A DNA stretch of 64,000 nucleotides from Hydractinia symbiolongicarpus (GCF_029227915.1 NC_079878.1:20795501-20859500), one strand, 5' to 3'. Positions 1-13,080 are shown, counted from the first letter of the stretch. Made by a program: numbers and translations. Notes: generated by a model from the letters alone, not told the origin.

Positions 1-1600
1 TTTTGTCTTGCGGGTGACTTATTGCTGACGTGAACTATAAACCTAAGTTGAGGCTTTATCACGCCGGCATTATAGTGGCGTGGTGTAGCTATATATTATA
101 CTAGTATTGAGTCATCAACGTAACCATGTGTACGTCAGATACAGATCAGATATATACGTTTTGACGTATATAATAACTGGCTCCTTTTCTCTGTTATTGT
201 CGTATCGTGCATATACACCTAAATAAAATTGTATTGCCTAAAAAATTTTACAATTGTTAGGTCAAAATTTATAATTGTCTTTAAAAAAATCTTATCGCCT
301 GCCTAAATTCGAAAAGTATAGCTATTACAGAATCATTTTTGATGCTAATCCCATCAGACCAGCCTAAAAGCATCTCCTAACAAGTTTTAACTCAATATCT
401 TTCTTTTTCATCCTTCTTTTTTATCATATTACAGTTTCGGTTTTTTACGAAACGGGTCCCTAAAAACTCATTTACAACTAAATGGCCACTATGTCAAACC
501 AATTGGCTTTTTTCAATAAATTTATGCTTGTTGCTTTACTAAGAGATTAAAAGTCATAAAACATAGGATGTTGCATTTCATGCAATCAGAGAAAATTGTT
601 TTTTAATCTGTAAAATCAATTGTTATTTAATCTGTAACCGATTTAATTAAGCGAATAACTATTTAGTTAATTAAATGGTATGAACTTCTTAATCCAGTTT
701 TTAATCTTTTTCAACCAAATCAACAGCATATGATTTTATTTTTTATGTTTGTGTGTTCTGCCTCCAAAGAATATTAGCTAGAGTGTAAAAGAAGGTCTGT
801 TCGGGAGAAATAGGATTAGTTATGTATACCTGTATATACCTTGTGTTGTATTTGAGCTAGCTAGATAGCTGCTAAACATGTCTTCAAGGAAACCTTCATT
901 GTGTTTTTTTACTATACCCTGTGCACAAAAGCTAGCATAGCTAGCTTTCTAGTCTAGTAGCTACCTCCTGATCTGAACTGCAAAAAAACAAAAGCTTACT
1001 TTAACAGCCTCTGAGTACCACTAAAAGCTATTTAATTTTGTTTGCACGTTAAGCTATACTAACAATGCCAAATATTTTATTTTTCACGAAAATAAATTCA
1101 GTCCAGCAGAACATTAAACATTCCACCGTCCCTTTCGCACATAAACTTAACCGCCATTATTGTTTTTCTGTTATCATTCAATTTTTTACGCATAATTTAA
1201 TTTATCTTCATAATTAACGGAAACTTGAGAAACCAATCAGATCTCAGAACTGACCAGTGTGGCCCAAGATCATTTCTTCTCGCCGTCCGAGATTGTCAGA
1301 AAGAGAAAAATCGGCCTGGGGACAAGGTTGGCGTATGCCAACTACTGAAAAATTTCTACATCGCCCTACCAAACCTCCGACGCCGAGTAAGAAAGAAAGC
1401 CGTGTTGCTTTGTGTTTTAGTCAGGTGGTAGTGATGATCAACGCTGCGAATAGGAAACTTGTTTAGGCGCATTTTTAATCAAAAACGTCACTGGGGTATC
1501 CCTGCACGTTTACTAAAACTCATCTTCAGTGCCTGGTATAAATATTAAAATACTTAATAATACTTTGAGCTGATTTTCGATTACTTTTTTAAGGTAAGCC
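1..1600. other. non-coding AT-rich stretch, no gene seen
   Basis: I find no open frame with recognisable protein similarity here. The stretch contains runs of the word AGCTAGCT (about 855-960) and, near 1250-1335, a decayed copy of a short repeat that ends in CCTGGGGACAAGGTTGG. That ending resembles the other short CTCGTCCC-ended elements of this window. The short open frames at 1225-1466 lie within that repeat and look like chance. Confidence 0.5.
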
Positions 1601-1634
1601 TGCGCATCTTTGTCAAAGGATAATCTCAATTTCG

Positions 1635-4430
1635 ATGGCAGATAAGCTGAGAGACTTGTATGATGTTATCGAAGACCAAGCCATGTTTACTGCATACGAA
1701 AAGTTTGAGAAATTTGAACGAGCATTCAATGACAATATCTGATTGTGTTAATAAATTTGAACCATTTACCCAAAAATGTATCAGCTGTTTTAGCTAACCA
1801 GTTGCTCAGAAAGTGCAAATTTCCCAAAATATGATCCCACTAGAGTTAGTTCCTTCTCTGACATATGATGTCATTCAAAAGCAGATCAAAGCAATATACG
1901 ATCAATGTGGGCAAACTGAAAGTGATCAGCCGCTCAGCAATGATATAAAGAGAGATCGAACATAAAATTTTGCGTGGGGGAGAAAGTCGACAGGAAAGGG
2001 AGCTATACACATTGAGGTGGACAAGGACGAGGATCCTGGTCATCTCGCAATCTTTGAAATCTCAATGCTCCAAACTGACAACGAATGCAATGCCATCTTT
2101 GCAAATCCATCAAACATTTTATGAACAATTACCAAGACCTACATAAATCGAAATAACAACAACAATTACATGTGCAACTATGACGGAAAGTTTGGGGCAA
2201 TGTTTTATGGAGCAGGTTGTTTCAGAATCTTTGTGAAAAATAAAGCTGTGCTTTATTAGATTCTGATTGTTCATCTACTCTACTGTGTGTGACAAGAACT
2301 GTCAGACTGTTACTGTTTCCAGTATGAATTATCGATCACTTAAGCTAGCTATACCATTCACTGATTGTGAAGTTTTGCTGCTACTCTCAAAGAAAAGTAT
2401 GAGGAATGCAAATTGTAAGTTGTACTTTGTGAGTGATACCATTACCATGTTTTGTAAAGACACTCCACTGCAACATACCTCGAATGGTCACTACTGTATT
2501 TCTTTTACACCAAAGCAAGTTGTACTGTTAGTACGAATACAATTAGTACAAATACTTTACAAGTTAACATTAAATAGAAGAGAAAAAAATGTAGTTCTGA
2601 AGCTGCACAAATAATCGATACATCAATATCGATACAACATCTTATCGATAGCAGTAAGCTGAAGTCAGTGCTAAAGGATGCTAACATTGTTGATAAGCAG
2701 TTGCTCAACGTAAAAACGTAAAAATCTTTATGGTCTCGCATTTTGAAAAGCAACAATGCAGTACTGGAAAATATGGTGTTGAAAATAGTTGTTAAAAATG
2801 CTCTTGTATAAGCAAGTAGTGCTAAAAGCGCTCTAAATAATAAAAGTCCAAATCAGTTGGTTTTTGGAGAAAATCAATCTTTCTAATCTTCCAGCTTTCC
2901 TCAATTCAAGCCACGTTGCCGTTGTACTGCGACTCCAAGTGATTGCAGAGCATTTAAGTGTCCTTCATTTCACCTAGGAAGGCATACATAGAGTGTGAGT
3001 TTTCCAAGGGTGAAAAAAGCCTTGAAGCATCAGACACGGACTGTAAACAGCAAAACTTTTCTCAATGGAAAGAAGGGTTTATTACAAATGATTCAAAGAA
3101 AAAAAATGGAGAGGTCCTGGTATCGTATTGGGTGAAATCAAGTTTTTATCAAACATAGTGGTTGCTCTATGAGAGTAAACCCTTGTCATCTACGCTAAGT
3201 TAGGGGGGATCAATTGCTTGGCCATACCGTCAAAGCAGACGCCGTTAGTATAATACAATACCAAGCAAACCTGAAATACAATACCAAGCAAACCTGAAAT
3301 AGAGCACAATAATGAAATGAAAGCTGAAAGCTAGATTAGTTGGCCCAGGTTTTAAGGACGATACCAGTAGCATTAAAACAGACTCTCCCACCACACACAA
3401 GGAAAACTTCACATTACTTTGTAAAATTGCAGCAACTAATAATTGGATGATCCACAGTTTATATGTGAAACAGTGTTTTTACAACTCGGAGAAATTGGAC
3501 AATCCGTGCATTTGTTGCCTCTTCCGGAAGCTGGTACTGACAAACTGTGAAAACTAAAATGATCGGCTTACAGTTTGGCTGATGCTCCACGTTCCTGGTA
3601 CAAAAAAATGCATCAAGAACTTAATAAATAATGCAGTACGAAATATGGGTGAGTATATCTTATTTTACTGGGAGTGTGATGGTATCCGGGCAGGTATTTT
3701 ATATTGCCATGTAGAGGATTGTTCTTATTCCGAAAGTGTCAGGTTACGTAAAAAACCTCTATTTTATTTAATTGCCTGGCGACATAGCTTAGAAATAAAA
3801 ACGGGTATTAGTACAAACACAATGGACAGCTAGCTAAAAAAACAAAACCCGGTGTTTTTCATGTGGCTTGCGATCTTAGCACTCGTGTGAAAAATGAAAA
3901 GCCTATGCAATTCAAAAAGGTTAACGGTGACTTGGAAAACTTTGTGATTTTGTTATGAAGTGATACTTTTCATGGTAACTTATTCCAGGGGGGGATCACA
4001 AGATGGATTTGTTCTGTTCCTTTATGTCAGATGCCAGCAAGCTCCTCTCATAAGGCAATCACACAAGTTGAAAAGAGTTGTAAAAGCGTTATTAGAGCTG
4101 AAACTATGGCTTTTTTAGAAAGGTGCAGAGCATGGCATGTTGATAAAAGCACTATTTAAGGAAACCACCTCCATCGATACCCCACCTGTTGGTATAATAG
4201 ACAATTGATCGCTTTTCGATTCAGTGAATACAACCACAGTAGTTGAGGACAAACGCTTATACATCAATATTTGTGCCTTGAGACAAAAAATAAACAGAGG
4301 AGACTCCTTGAAATTAAAATTATCCTTATCCAAGGAACAAATTGTTGATTTTTTAACAAAAGGTAGTTCGTGAAGTGAGAACCTTACTAACATCATCCGT
4401 GGTGTTAAAAGCATACGCTTGACTTTAAGA
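1635..4430 (+). pseudogene. decayed Ty1/copia-type retrotransposon (gag-pol relic)
   Basis: The pieces occur in Ty1/copia order but in several frames with many stops, so this is a dead copy. A gag-like start lies at 1635-1742 (MADKLRDLYDV...). A protease-like stretch lies at about 2255-2510 and contains LDSDCSST and LLLLSKKSMRNA, resembling the LDSGCS and LLLSKKAM segments of copia proteases. The integrase end lies at about 2815-3190, with SPNQLVFGEN, then KKWRGPGIVLG and MRVNPCHLR. A reverse-transcriptase (RVT_2) piece lies at about 3570-3735, with SWYKKMHQELNK, ILFYWECDGI and GILYCHVEDC; the last corresponds to the catalytic VDD region. An RNase H piece lies at about 3955-4400, with GNLFQGGSQDG, HKLKRVVKALLELK and EQIVDFLTKGSS. 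Integrase preceding RT is the copia order, not the gypsy order. I found no LTRs. The assignment rests on remembered family motifs, and intact function is excluded by the frame breaks. Confidence 0.8.
3258..3301. repeat. 22-bp direct duplication
   Basis: The unit ATACCAAGCAAACCTGAAAT occurs twice in a row between the integrase and RT relics of the copia element. It is a minor local duplication with no visible function. Confidence 0.7.
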
Positions 4431-4479
4431 GAATCCTGTGTGACAATGAAATTGCAGTCGTATGTTTACCTACATATGC

Positions 4480-7000
4480 TGACTTTTATGACATTTGACA
4501 AAAAAATTTGACATTTTTGGACATTTTAGTTCTGTTCATCATCTCCATAGGATTTTGTTTTCCACCTGATGATGCCACTATGGTACACTTACAAGTAATG
4601 CATACCAGGTTGTCCAAATTAGCCAACATTCACTTTGGCATATCAGAGAACAGCGACAAAAATATTAGCTCTGTTAACCCGAACTTTACTGACAACCCTA
4701 ACTGTTCACCTTAATTAAGAGCACATACAAATCATTAACTAATTAATAACATTGGAAGCGACACACAACAAAGACATTAAAAGAGCTTCAACATTATGAG
4801 AGATAAAGTAACTGCAGTACCAAATAAAAACAGCTTTACTTGTGGTGCAAGTAAAGCTGTTCCGTCTAATCCTGAATAAATTCCTTGTTGTGTAAATGAC
4901 GTAAAGAAGATGTTTCATCTACATAATTTTTGCAGGAATCAGAGTTTTATTTACATTTTACAGTTCCGATATAATGTTGTAGGGATCACTACGCAGTAAA
5001 AGATCTTTTAGGTTTATTTCTCTTTTGTTTGCGACTAGTATTGAGCCTTTTGAAAAAAGTTTGTTAAGCTCAGGTTAATGTTGTATAAGATGTAAATTGT
5101 GGTCGATTATGAAGTTGACGTATGGTCTTCTTGGATTGCAATAAGTTGTTTTTCCAGAACGTTTCGTTATTTTTCTCCTTGCATCAGATCGTGCCATTTG
5201 TGAAACCTTGAATAAGCCACAGAATTATTCCTTTAACCCCTTCGTTTTTGAGATACGATGTATATTCATCAGCATGAAGATACAAGTGTGAATCATGAAT
5301 GCCTGAAATTTCCTAGTCATAAGTTGTTTTCTTTATCAGAAGTCAGTGACAGCATGGTGAGTCATTTTTAGTATCGGAGGGCACAGACTGTGAGAATACA
5401 CGTCAATAACTGCAAACTAATCAAGGATATATTATCCTCTGTTATTTCGTGTCGTTTTTACTTCTGAGCCATACCAATTTACACAATAAAGAAGATTAGA
5501 AACGTCAACGCAAATTGCAAAGGCTTCTTTAAGTTTTATTGTACAGACTAGATACAATTAGAAGCTATATTGTTACTATAAAATAAATTCATCACATATA
5601 TGATTGTAGGATGTGGCTTATAGTCAGATTTATTATTGATCTCGGTAGGTCATCAGAATTACTCATACTTAATTAATTGAATCTTAAGCCAGTGTTTTAA
5701 ACTTTCACTTTGCATTGAGTCCCCCAAATTTGGGTTAATTACAAACAAGGTGTACCCCGATTGGTGTATTGGCTAAGGTGATGTTTTGTGTAGTGTTTGG
5801 GGTAGCTGTTTTAATCCACAAATTAGATAATTATGTGCTCTCCTTTGCCCCTGACTGGTTTTGCAGATGGAAACCGTCTTATTAAATTTGGAGTGAGTGG
5901 TTTCTTTTTAGCGATAGTCTTACATGTAAATAATTTAAAAAAGACTTCCTCCATGCAAAGCTCTCACAATAAATCTTCTGGTTATAATGTTCTCTTGATA
6001 ATGACCAAATTCTTATTTTAAATTTTCTCCTTATTGTCTTCACAATTATCAAATAGCTATAAAAGATTGGTTGCATTATGCATGTGGTAACTATCCTATA
6101 AGAACCACCGCACCGTACAACATTGCCTATCTTATCATCAAAGTGATCAACTTCACTCATCAGCTCGATTTAACCAAAGCATCCCCTAAATTTGGTATGC
6201 TAAAGCGAGCTAAGAGGCGTTGTATTGGAGTAAAATTGAATTTATAATGTATATTTACAAAATATGTTGTGTGAATATTACATTAGCTACCCCAACGCCT
6301 ACAATACCATAATTGGGATACTCTATGTTTCCAACTAACTCTACAGCCACAACGTGTGATTAAAGTAATCTGATTTTTAATAAATTCACGGTTGTAATTC
6401 CATCACCACTATTGTGGTGGCTTCAATTTTTTTAAAAATAATTATGTAAATATGGCTGTCTTTTTTAAAATAAACTATTATATTTTATAGGACTGATGAT
6501 TCTTGAAATTCGAAAGCATCAAAACCAATATTTTACAAATACGTAGCTATCTATCAGAACAAATATTGCTTTTGCACACACACTTGGCAACCCTAATTTA
6601 GACTCAGCGCCATTCTTCATTATCTTTTTTGCCGACGTCAGCATTGACTGGCCAAGATATAAATCTTTTTACAAAAAAATTGTATACCTGTTGCCTTCAT
6701 CGTACAGATCTTGAAACGCTGATTAAGAAAATGTATAGGATCATGTATTTTTGACAAACGGTTGCAGAGACATTGTGGCTTAAGGTTTTTTGATGACGTC
6801 ATCAATCCGTTTATTTCAAAACGTATTCGGAGGCCCAGCTTTGGGAAACTTACCCAACTTGCTTTCAGGTGGTTCTTACTGACTGACTGTTTTTAAGCTA
6901 ATTTAGCCTTAAAGTATTGAGTGCACTGGAATGGCTTCATTATTTCAAGATATTAAGTTTAAACTAGCTGTTTCCCGTGGAAGAATCCATTGTATTCCAT
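4480..7000. other. intergenic stretch, no gene seen
   Basis: Apart from the hairpin at 4829-4861 I see only AT-rich DNA. The open frames at 5833-6021 (+) and 5882-6160 (-) overlap each other on opposite strands, are short and resemble nothing I know. Confidence 0.45.
4829..4861. repeat. 14-bp perfect hairpin
   Basis: AACAGCTTTACTTG at 4829-4842 is followed, after the 5-base spacer TGGTG, by its exact reverse complement at 4848-4861. It lies downstream of the copia relic in otherwise featureless DNA. It could be a fold-back remnant of a small transposon; no gene adjoins it. Confidence 0.7.
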
Positions 7001-7009
7001 TTAATTTAT

Positions 7010-8790
7010 GTAGCAGATATATGTCCATCAAAAAACAAACAATACAGCAGTGCGCATCTTACATCTGCATTATTATATAAATGACCAAAAAAATTAAAGA
7101 TTTTCAACCACTGCAGTATATATGTGACATTTAAAATCTAAATCTACTAAAATTACTTGCTCTGACCATCTGACAAATGCGAAAATTATTCGGAAAAAAG
7201 ATTTTAAAAGCATTTTAACATACATCTCACCCATAAAATTTAAACCACTCAAAACGCCACATATATACAAAAAAGCTGATCAATGTCAAACACAAATCTC
7301 TCTCATTGTATATGTTAAAATCAGTTAGTTTATTGCAAACCCTGCCAAAGGTTGACACAAAATGCGAAAAATAGACAATAAATTTTGCCTAAGTAGAAAT
7401 TTTTATCTAAGGTGTTACAAAGGGATTGCAAGGTTAAATTATATTGCAATAAAACGTTTTTTGATAAAATGCATATGGTCCTTCCTCACCAAACTTTAGA
7501 CAAAATGCCAACAAAAAACGGTGTTTAAATCTAAAATTAATAAAGTCCTTTTAGCAATTTGCATGCTGTTTTACCATCAATAATGTAAACAAAATTTCAA
7601 ATCTCACATAGTATTCTGTCACAAATTTTCATAAAATATATATATAAGTCATAATGAGTCATGTTAAACAACAGCAATCAATCTGTATATAAGTTCATTT
7701 TATGTCAATTTTTGCACCAATTTTGCAACACAAAATACAAATTCTAAATAATACTAAAATCTCTTATTTTGGTCCTTCGCATACCGACGGTCTCCCACAA
7801 AAGTTTAATCAAAATGTAAAAAATGAGAGGTACTGACAAAATCAAAGTTTGCAAAATTCAATTATTTCGGTACATATATCTACTGCATATGCCCTCTAAA
7901 ACAATATTTTAATCCAAAATGCCTAAGAAAGACAGTTTGCAGCAAAAATCAGTTATTTCGATAATATTGCATACACTCTTTCCTCACAAAAGCTTCACAA
8001 ACTGTAAAAAAAAGAATGGTTGTAGGGAGTGCTTCTGATTCAACAAAAAAGTTTTTTTGACATATTGCATCTAGCCCTTACCCATTAAATCTTACACAAA
8101 ATTTTTAAAACTATATACGATTTAGAACACATCAAATTTAAATCGAGAAGGATCAGTCATTTCGATATATTGCACCGAGTCCTCCCCAGTAAGAATTTAT
8201 ACAAAATATAGAAAAACAAAGCTTGCAAGGTGTAAAATTGAATTCTTCTTCTGTGTATATATATATGATCCTTCCTCGCAAAATTAACATAAAATGTCAA
8301 AAAGGTTCAGATATAACATCTAACACAACAAAAATCAGTTCTATCAGTATATGTCATGCCATTGTCTTCCACCAAATGTTCCCCTTAAAGTTTCACAGAC
8401 ACAGCCTGTAAATTAAAAACAACTAAGATCAGGTATTTTGGTCTATTTCATACCATTCTGTTCTAAATAACTTATAAAATGTAAAAATTGAGTGGTAAAA
8501 CAGAAATTTGCAAAATTCCATTTTTTTATATGCATAGATAGATTGAAATTGAAATTGATTAAAATTGAAATCAACAAAGTAGCTCTTTTGGTGTATTAAA
8601 TATAAGCCATACGCACAAAAGTTTACACTAAATGTAAGAAAATGGTTGTGTTTAGTAATTCTAAATTAAGAAAAGTCAGTTCTTTTTTAGCATGCTGATT
8701 AAGGTTTTTGCCCACAAATTCTTACATGAAAATGTCAAAACCACAATTTGAAACAAATTAAATTTACATTTTAAAAATAAGTAATTTCTG
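7010..8790. repeat. degenerate tandem array, unit about 100 bp
   Basis: A loosely conserved block recurs at intervals of very roughly 100 bases: a TCAGTTATTTCGATATATTGCA-like part, then TCCTTCCTCACAAAAGTTTA, then ACACAAAATGTAAAAAA. Recognisable copies lie near 7480, 7790, 7900, 7985, 8080, 8190, 8275, 8370, 8465, 8615 and 8720. The copies have diverged strongly, so the array looks old and unit boundaries are only approximate. No protein-coding signal is present. Confidence 0.6.
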
Positions 8791-8799
8791 AACTTTATT

Positions 8800-9008
8800 T
8801 TCAGAATATTTGGAGGAAAAGAACTTCGCAAACCAAAAAAAAACAGGAAAATTTTTTAAAATCTTCAGGGTTAATAACGTTTGATGGGTTTTGTGGGAAT
8901 ATATATACTGGGAATCTTTAGTTTAAAGCTAGCATTAGCTAGCTACAGCAGCTAATAGCTAGTCACTTAAATATAAACTGGAGACTTAGCTAGGTATAAA
9001 GAACATGG

Positions 9009-9048
<40 letters not shown>

Positions 9049-11510
9049 CTAGCTAGCTAGCTAGTTGTTGGTGGTGGTTGGCTTTTTATGATGCTAGCTA
9101 TAAAACATGTCTGGCAACAATAATATAATCAAAACTGAAAATAAAACATGAAAAAACCTTACAGAACCTTGCTATGATTAATTTATAAAACCATGCTCTT
9201 CTTCAAATGTTTTTTTAAAGATTTATTTTGAATGAAAGAGTAGAGAATACTCAAAAAGAACAGCCATCTTTTTCGTAAACACAACTTCCGTTTTATGCCG
9301 GGAACTTCATTTAACAGTCCGTATGCTTTGTGAATATCTAATACCGTTTCATATGTAGCGATACCTATATATGTATGCTAACATAGAGTTTTTTGGCATA
9401 AGGGTATATATATTTATATCGTTATTAGCAGCGGGTTATATATTTACAGCTTATGTGCGATTTCTATGAAGTACATCCCTAATCTTTTTAGTTAAATTTT
9501 AGCGTACAGCCACGTCATAAGAAAGTGACCCGTGATTTCCGTGTCGTGGACTCACAGTTTTACTCCGCAAGGGAATTAATATATAAGATTAGTGTTATTG
9601 ACGTCGCGACGTCAAATTTATCGATTACTAGGTTTAACGTTTTTGGCGACATCAAAATAAAAATATCCACTTTGGCGGTCACAGAAAGACACAACTCTTT
9701 CGTATTATTATATAGACAGTCCTTGTATTGTTATATAGATTCTTATTTATCATGTATTTATCGTTTGTTATTTGTTTATTATAGCTAACTACATTTAAAT
9801 CGCCTATAATAATACGGTGCGTTAGTGTGTTTGTGAGGGGCAATTCCGACATGTATTTATTTTCCTTTGATGTAACTAAAAAAGTTATGTCTCAAATGTT
9901 AACCTACAAATTGAACGTATATATCTCCTTATCTGTTCCTTAAATATTCATGTTCATATCCATTATTTTAAAGTTTTAAGCTCTTCACAAAAGACGAGTT
10001 AACAAAATTCTAAGAATAATTTTTGTGTATATGAACGCGACACTGCTGACGTCATTAGAATTTTAATTTACTGCTCTGTTTTTATTTTCTCAGCCTGAAT
10101 GAATTATTCCATGGGTCTTATCGACTAGCATTAGAATAAAAACGATCTGCACGTTCAGCAGATCCAAAACACGTGTTTTATTTCTGCACCGTTATTCTAG
10201 TATGCAATGCAAGGGCTTGCCTAATGCAATAAGTCAATCGGGTAAAGTTAACGCCTCTTTAAAGCCTAAAGTTTACTTTGGATATAGACTAGCGCTGTCG
10301 TTCCACGGAAACAGAAATGTGTATACAGGGTTAAAATGCGGCAGCGTGTGCTAAGAGAAAGTTAAATTTGATTTTCTTAAACAGGATCAAGCGAGTGAGC
10401 TTGTGGTTTTTCTGAAATTTATAACAATACTAAAATGAATAGATTTGTTTATATCGATTTAAAACATGTGACTCCTTCTTTTTCTCCATCTCACTAAGAT
10501 ATAATTAATTACAACAAAATTTTCTTGAACAAAACAAAGTTGTTGTTTTTGTTGTTGTTTTTTTGTATTTATCACACAAGTCCTAATAAAACATGAGAAA
10601 AGCAGCAGTTCACCAACTACAATATAACCAACACAAGCTTTGAAGATTTATTAGAATCTTTAAAAAGATTCTAATGACGTTGCTTTGAAATCGTTGCTAC
10701 TCTATTAATTTTTAAGATCATTAAAGATCTCAACAAAATAAAAAAAAATATACAAAATCCAAAAACAAAAGTTTCTGTGGCAAGAAAAATATATAACCCC
10801 CCCCCCCCAAGAGACATTTCAAACGATAGTGATATGACTGTTTTAAAAAAAAATTATCTGGGCATTTTAAGTAATTTATTTTTTCCAACTTTTCTGCGGT
10901 CTATGTTTTTCTATTATTTCTTTTGCAACATGTTCTACTCACTGTCAATCCATGGCTGTGTAGGCTTCTCTTTTTTAATGGAGATTTTTTACTTTTAACT
11001 TTATTATTACTAATTTATTTGTTATTTACAATTTATAATTGTTTTCATATCTTTGTTGTTTGCTTTCACCTTTCCAACAGATTCTATTACGGTTTTAGTT
11101 TTTCTCACCCACTTAACCGACGGCTTCTATGGCGTGCATACTTTCTCTGTTCCTTTCAGTTAGTTTTTGGCGTGACACATTTTATATTGTTGATATTTAT
11201 ATATAATCATATATATTTTTATTCTTTATTTTTCCAAGCAGAAGCCTAATTCATAGCATCAACGAATATATTTTTATATATTATACTGAATAAGTCATCC
11301 CGTAAAAACATTTATTTTAAATAAAATAAAAAGCATAGTAATATTAACATTAGATATTCGAATTCTGCGTTTTAATGTTTAAGAGGAAGCATGAAACATA
11401 TACTAAGAAAACGTGTCTACTTGCCCACACTAACTCAAAATGACAAACAAATAAACCAACAAGAAAAACCATAAAACAATAAAAATAATTAGCTACAAGG
11501 GAGTGAGTAA
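8800..11510. other. intergenic AT-rich stretch with microsatellite
   Basis: This holds AGCTAGCT-rich DNA (8925-9065) around an (AT)n tract, then low-complexity T-rich DNA (10530-11250) with a short C run near 10797. The T-rich part gives open frames rich in Phe, Leu and Tyr, which are composition artefacts. No gene is supported. Confidence 0.45.
9008..9046. repeat. (AT)n microsatellite
   Basis: About nineteen uninterrupted AT/TA dinucleotides, flanked on both sides by GCTAGC-rich sequence. Confidence 0.95.
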
Positions 11511-11515
11511 TACTA

Positions 11516-11690
11516 CGGTGGAATCTCTCTATCTCGAACTCGCAAGGGACCAAAAAATTTGTTCAAGATAAAGAAAGTTCGAGATAAAGGAAGGAAAGTA
11601 CCTTAGGCGGGCCACAAAGGGACCGTGACTTTAGTTCGAGATAGAGAGAAGTTCGAGATAGAGAGTAGTCAAGATAGAGAGATTCCACTG
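11516..11690. mobile_element. pogo/Tigger-type MITE, 175 bp
   Basis: The left end reads CGGTGGAATCTCTCTATCTC and the right end is the reverse complement of CAGTGGAATCTCTCTATCTT, giving near-perfect terminal inverted repeats. Both ends abut a TA dinucleotide (11514-11515 and 11691-11692), the target duplication of Tc1/mariner-superfamily elements. Inside, GTTCGAGATA-type words repeat. There is no coding capacity, so it is a miniature non-autonomous element. CAGTGGAATC ends are typical of Tigger-like families, and the larger element at 17587 shares them. Confidence 0.85.
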
Positions 11691-11694
11691 TATT

Positions 11695-13080
11695 GGCAAT
11701 CGCCATATAACCATATCAATCTACAAAAGAAGACGAAGTGGCCAACAAGCTATACTCAACATAAAAACAATCCAATGAATGGCAAGATCTCCTCTTATGA
11801 GGTGTAGAGAACCCATACAAAAACAAATCGGTTTCGTGAAAAGACATGTTACTTGTGGAATCTGTGAAATCCAGGCTAACATTTAACAAAATACATGAGC
11901 AGTAAGTTTGTATAAATTCAACTTTCAGTTTGATAACCAATATTTCTTTCGTGACTTTCACTGATCATGTCTTTCGTGAAATAGTTATATTGCAATAAAC
12001 TAAATATTTCTTACCCTGATGGAGATAACTGGCAGGTAGCAAGTGTTAAGCAACATACAAGGATAATGAGAATCTTCATCTCGACATCCAAATACTGACT
12101 AAATTACGACGATGCTACTGTTTGCTTACTTGTTTAATTTTTTTATAAAACTAATCGAGTATCAAAGATAGCTATTAGACCGGATTAAAAAATCTTTTGG
12201 ATTGCGACAATAATATAGAAGGATGTCTGAAAATGAAAATTTAATTAAAAAGAACGAAATCTCCCCTATTTTTTGGTTATTTCCCGATTAAGTGTTTTTT
12301 TTTATGATTGTGTTTTGCTAGAAGCTTAGGTCAAGTATTATTAATACTTCAAAAGCTTAGATTATATACGTATCACGCATTTGAAAGGAGTTCAGAGAAG
12401 TGAATGTATTGGCATTGACTTCTCTGAACTCCTTTCAAATGCGACGAACAAACAAATTGCAGAACAAAAAGATAAACAGACAAATTGCAGAACAAAAAGG
12501 TAAACAAGCTAGAAAAACAAATAAAAAAAGAAAGGATAATGAAAGTTTGGATTTTAGATTGATTTTCCCAAGCCAAGAAACTAATCTTAAAGACAGCAAG
12601 TTAGACAAAATTGTAACTAAAAGCCAACCTCGTCTCCAGGTCATCTTGTATCAAATCTTACTTCAGTATGGCGAAAAAAGCATGGCCCTGTAGATGTCCT
12701 CATCACGTGAGCCTACAATGTACAGTTTTTCTAGGTGTATCATTTAATGAAATTTAGGGCAACTCAACGAACCACAATTTTATGTATAATCTTGTAGAGT
12801 TCAATAGGATCTACGTTTTACGTCACAGATATGTGCGGCCAGTTTATTTTCATATTCCTCTCATACGCAGCAGACAACCTGTTCGCATACTGCTCTTCAC
12901 TGTTTTCCAAATGCATAAGTATACAATCATGTTATTTAGGCTCTGTCGTTTACTTAAAATTTTAGCAATTTAGTTATGTGTATTTTACTAAATTGGTTGG
13001 CTAGCAAGTACTAGATTGCAAAACGTTTAACTAGGGGAACTTGTTGGAAATGGGCAAATGATATGCCCACCTGACTATAA
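11695..13080. other. intergenic stretch with a long hairpin
   Basis: Apart from the perfect inverted repeat at 12376-12443 I see no supported feature. The open frames at 12373-12693 on both strands overlap one another, start in the hairpin and are Lys/Gln/Asn- or Leu/Phe-rich low-complexity sequence, so I do not call them genes. Confidence 0.45.
12376..12443. repeat. 26-bp perfect inverted repeat (hairpin)
   Basis: Positions 12376-12401, starting CGCATTTGAAAGGAG, are the exact reverse complement of 12418-12443. The 16-base centre can add four more pairs (AATG with CATT) past one G-G mismatch, leaving a 6-base loop TATTGG. A perfect stem of this length is unlikely by chance in a window of this size. 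It may be a recent fold-back element or a small-RNA precursor; the sequence does not decide. Confidence 0.85.

Noticed and set aside
1-6000. LTRs of the copia relic
   Set aside because: I looked for a long direct repeat on both sides of 1635-4430 and saw none.
12400-12693. 97-codon open frame rich in Lys, Gln and Asn, with overlapping minus-strand frames
   Set aside because: It starts inside a perfect hairpin, is low in complexity and has no recognisable similarity.
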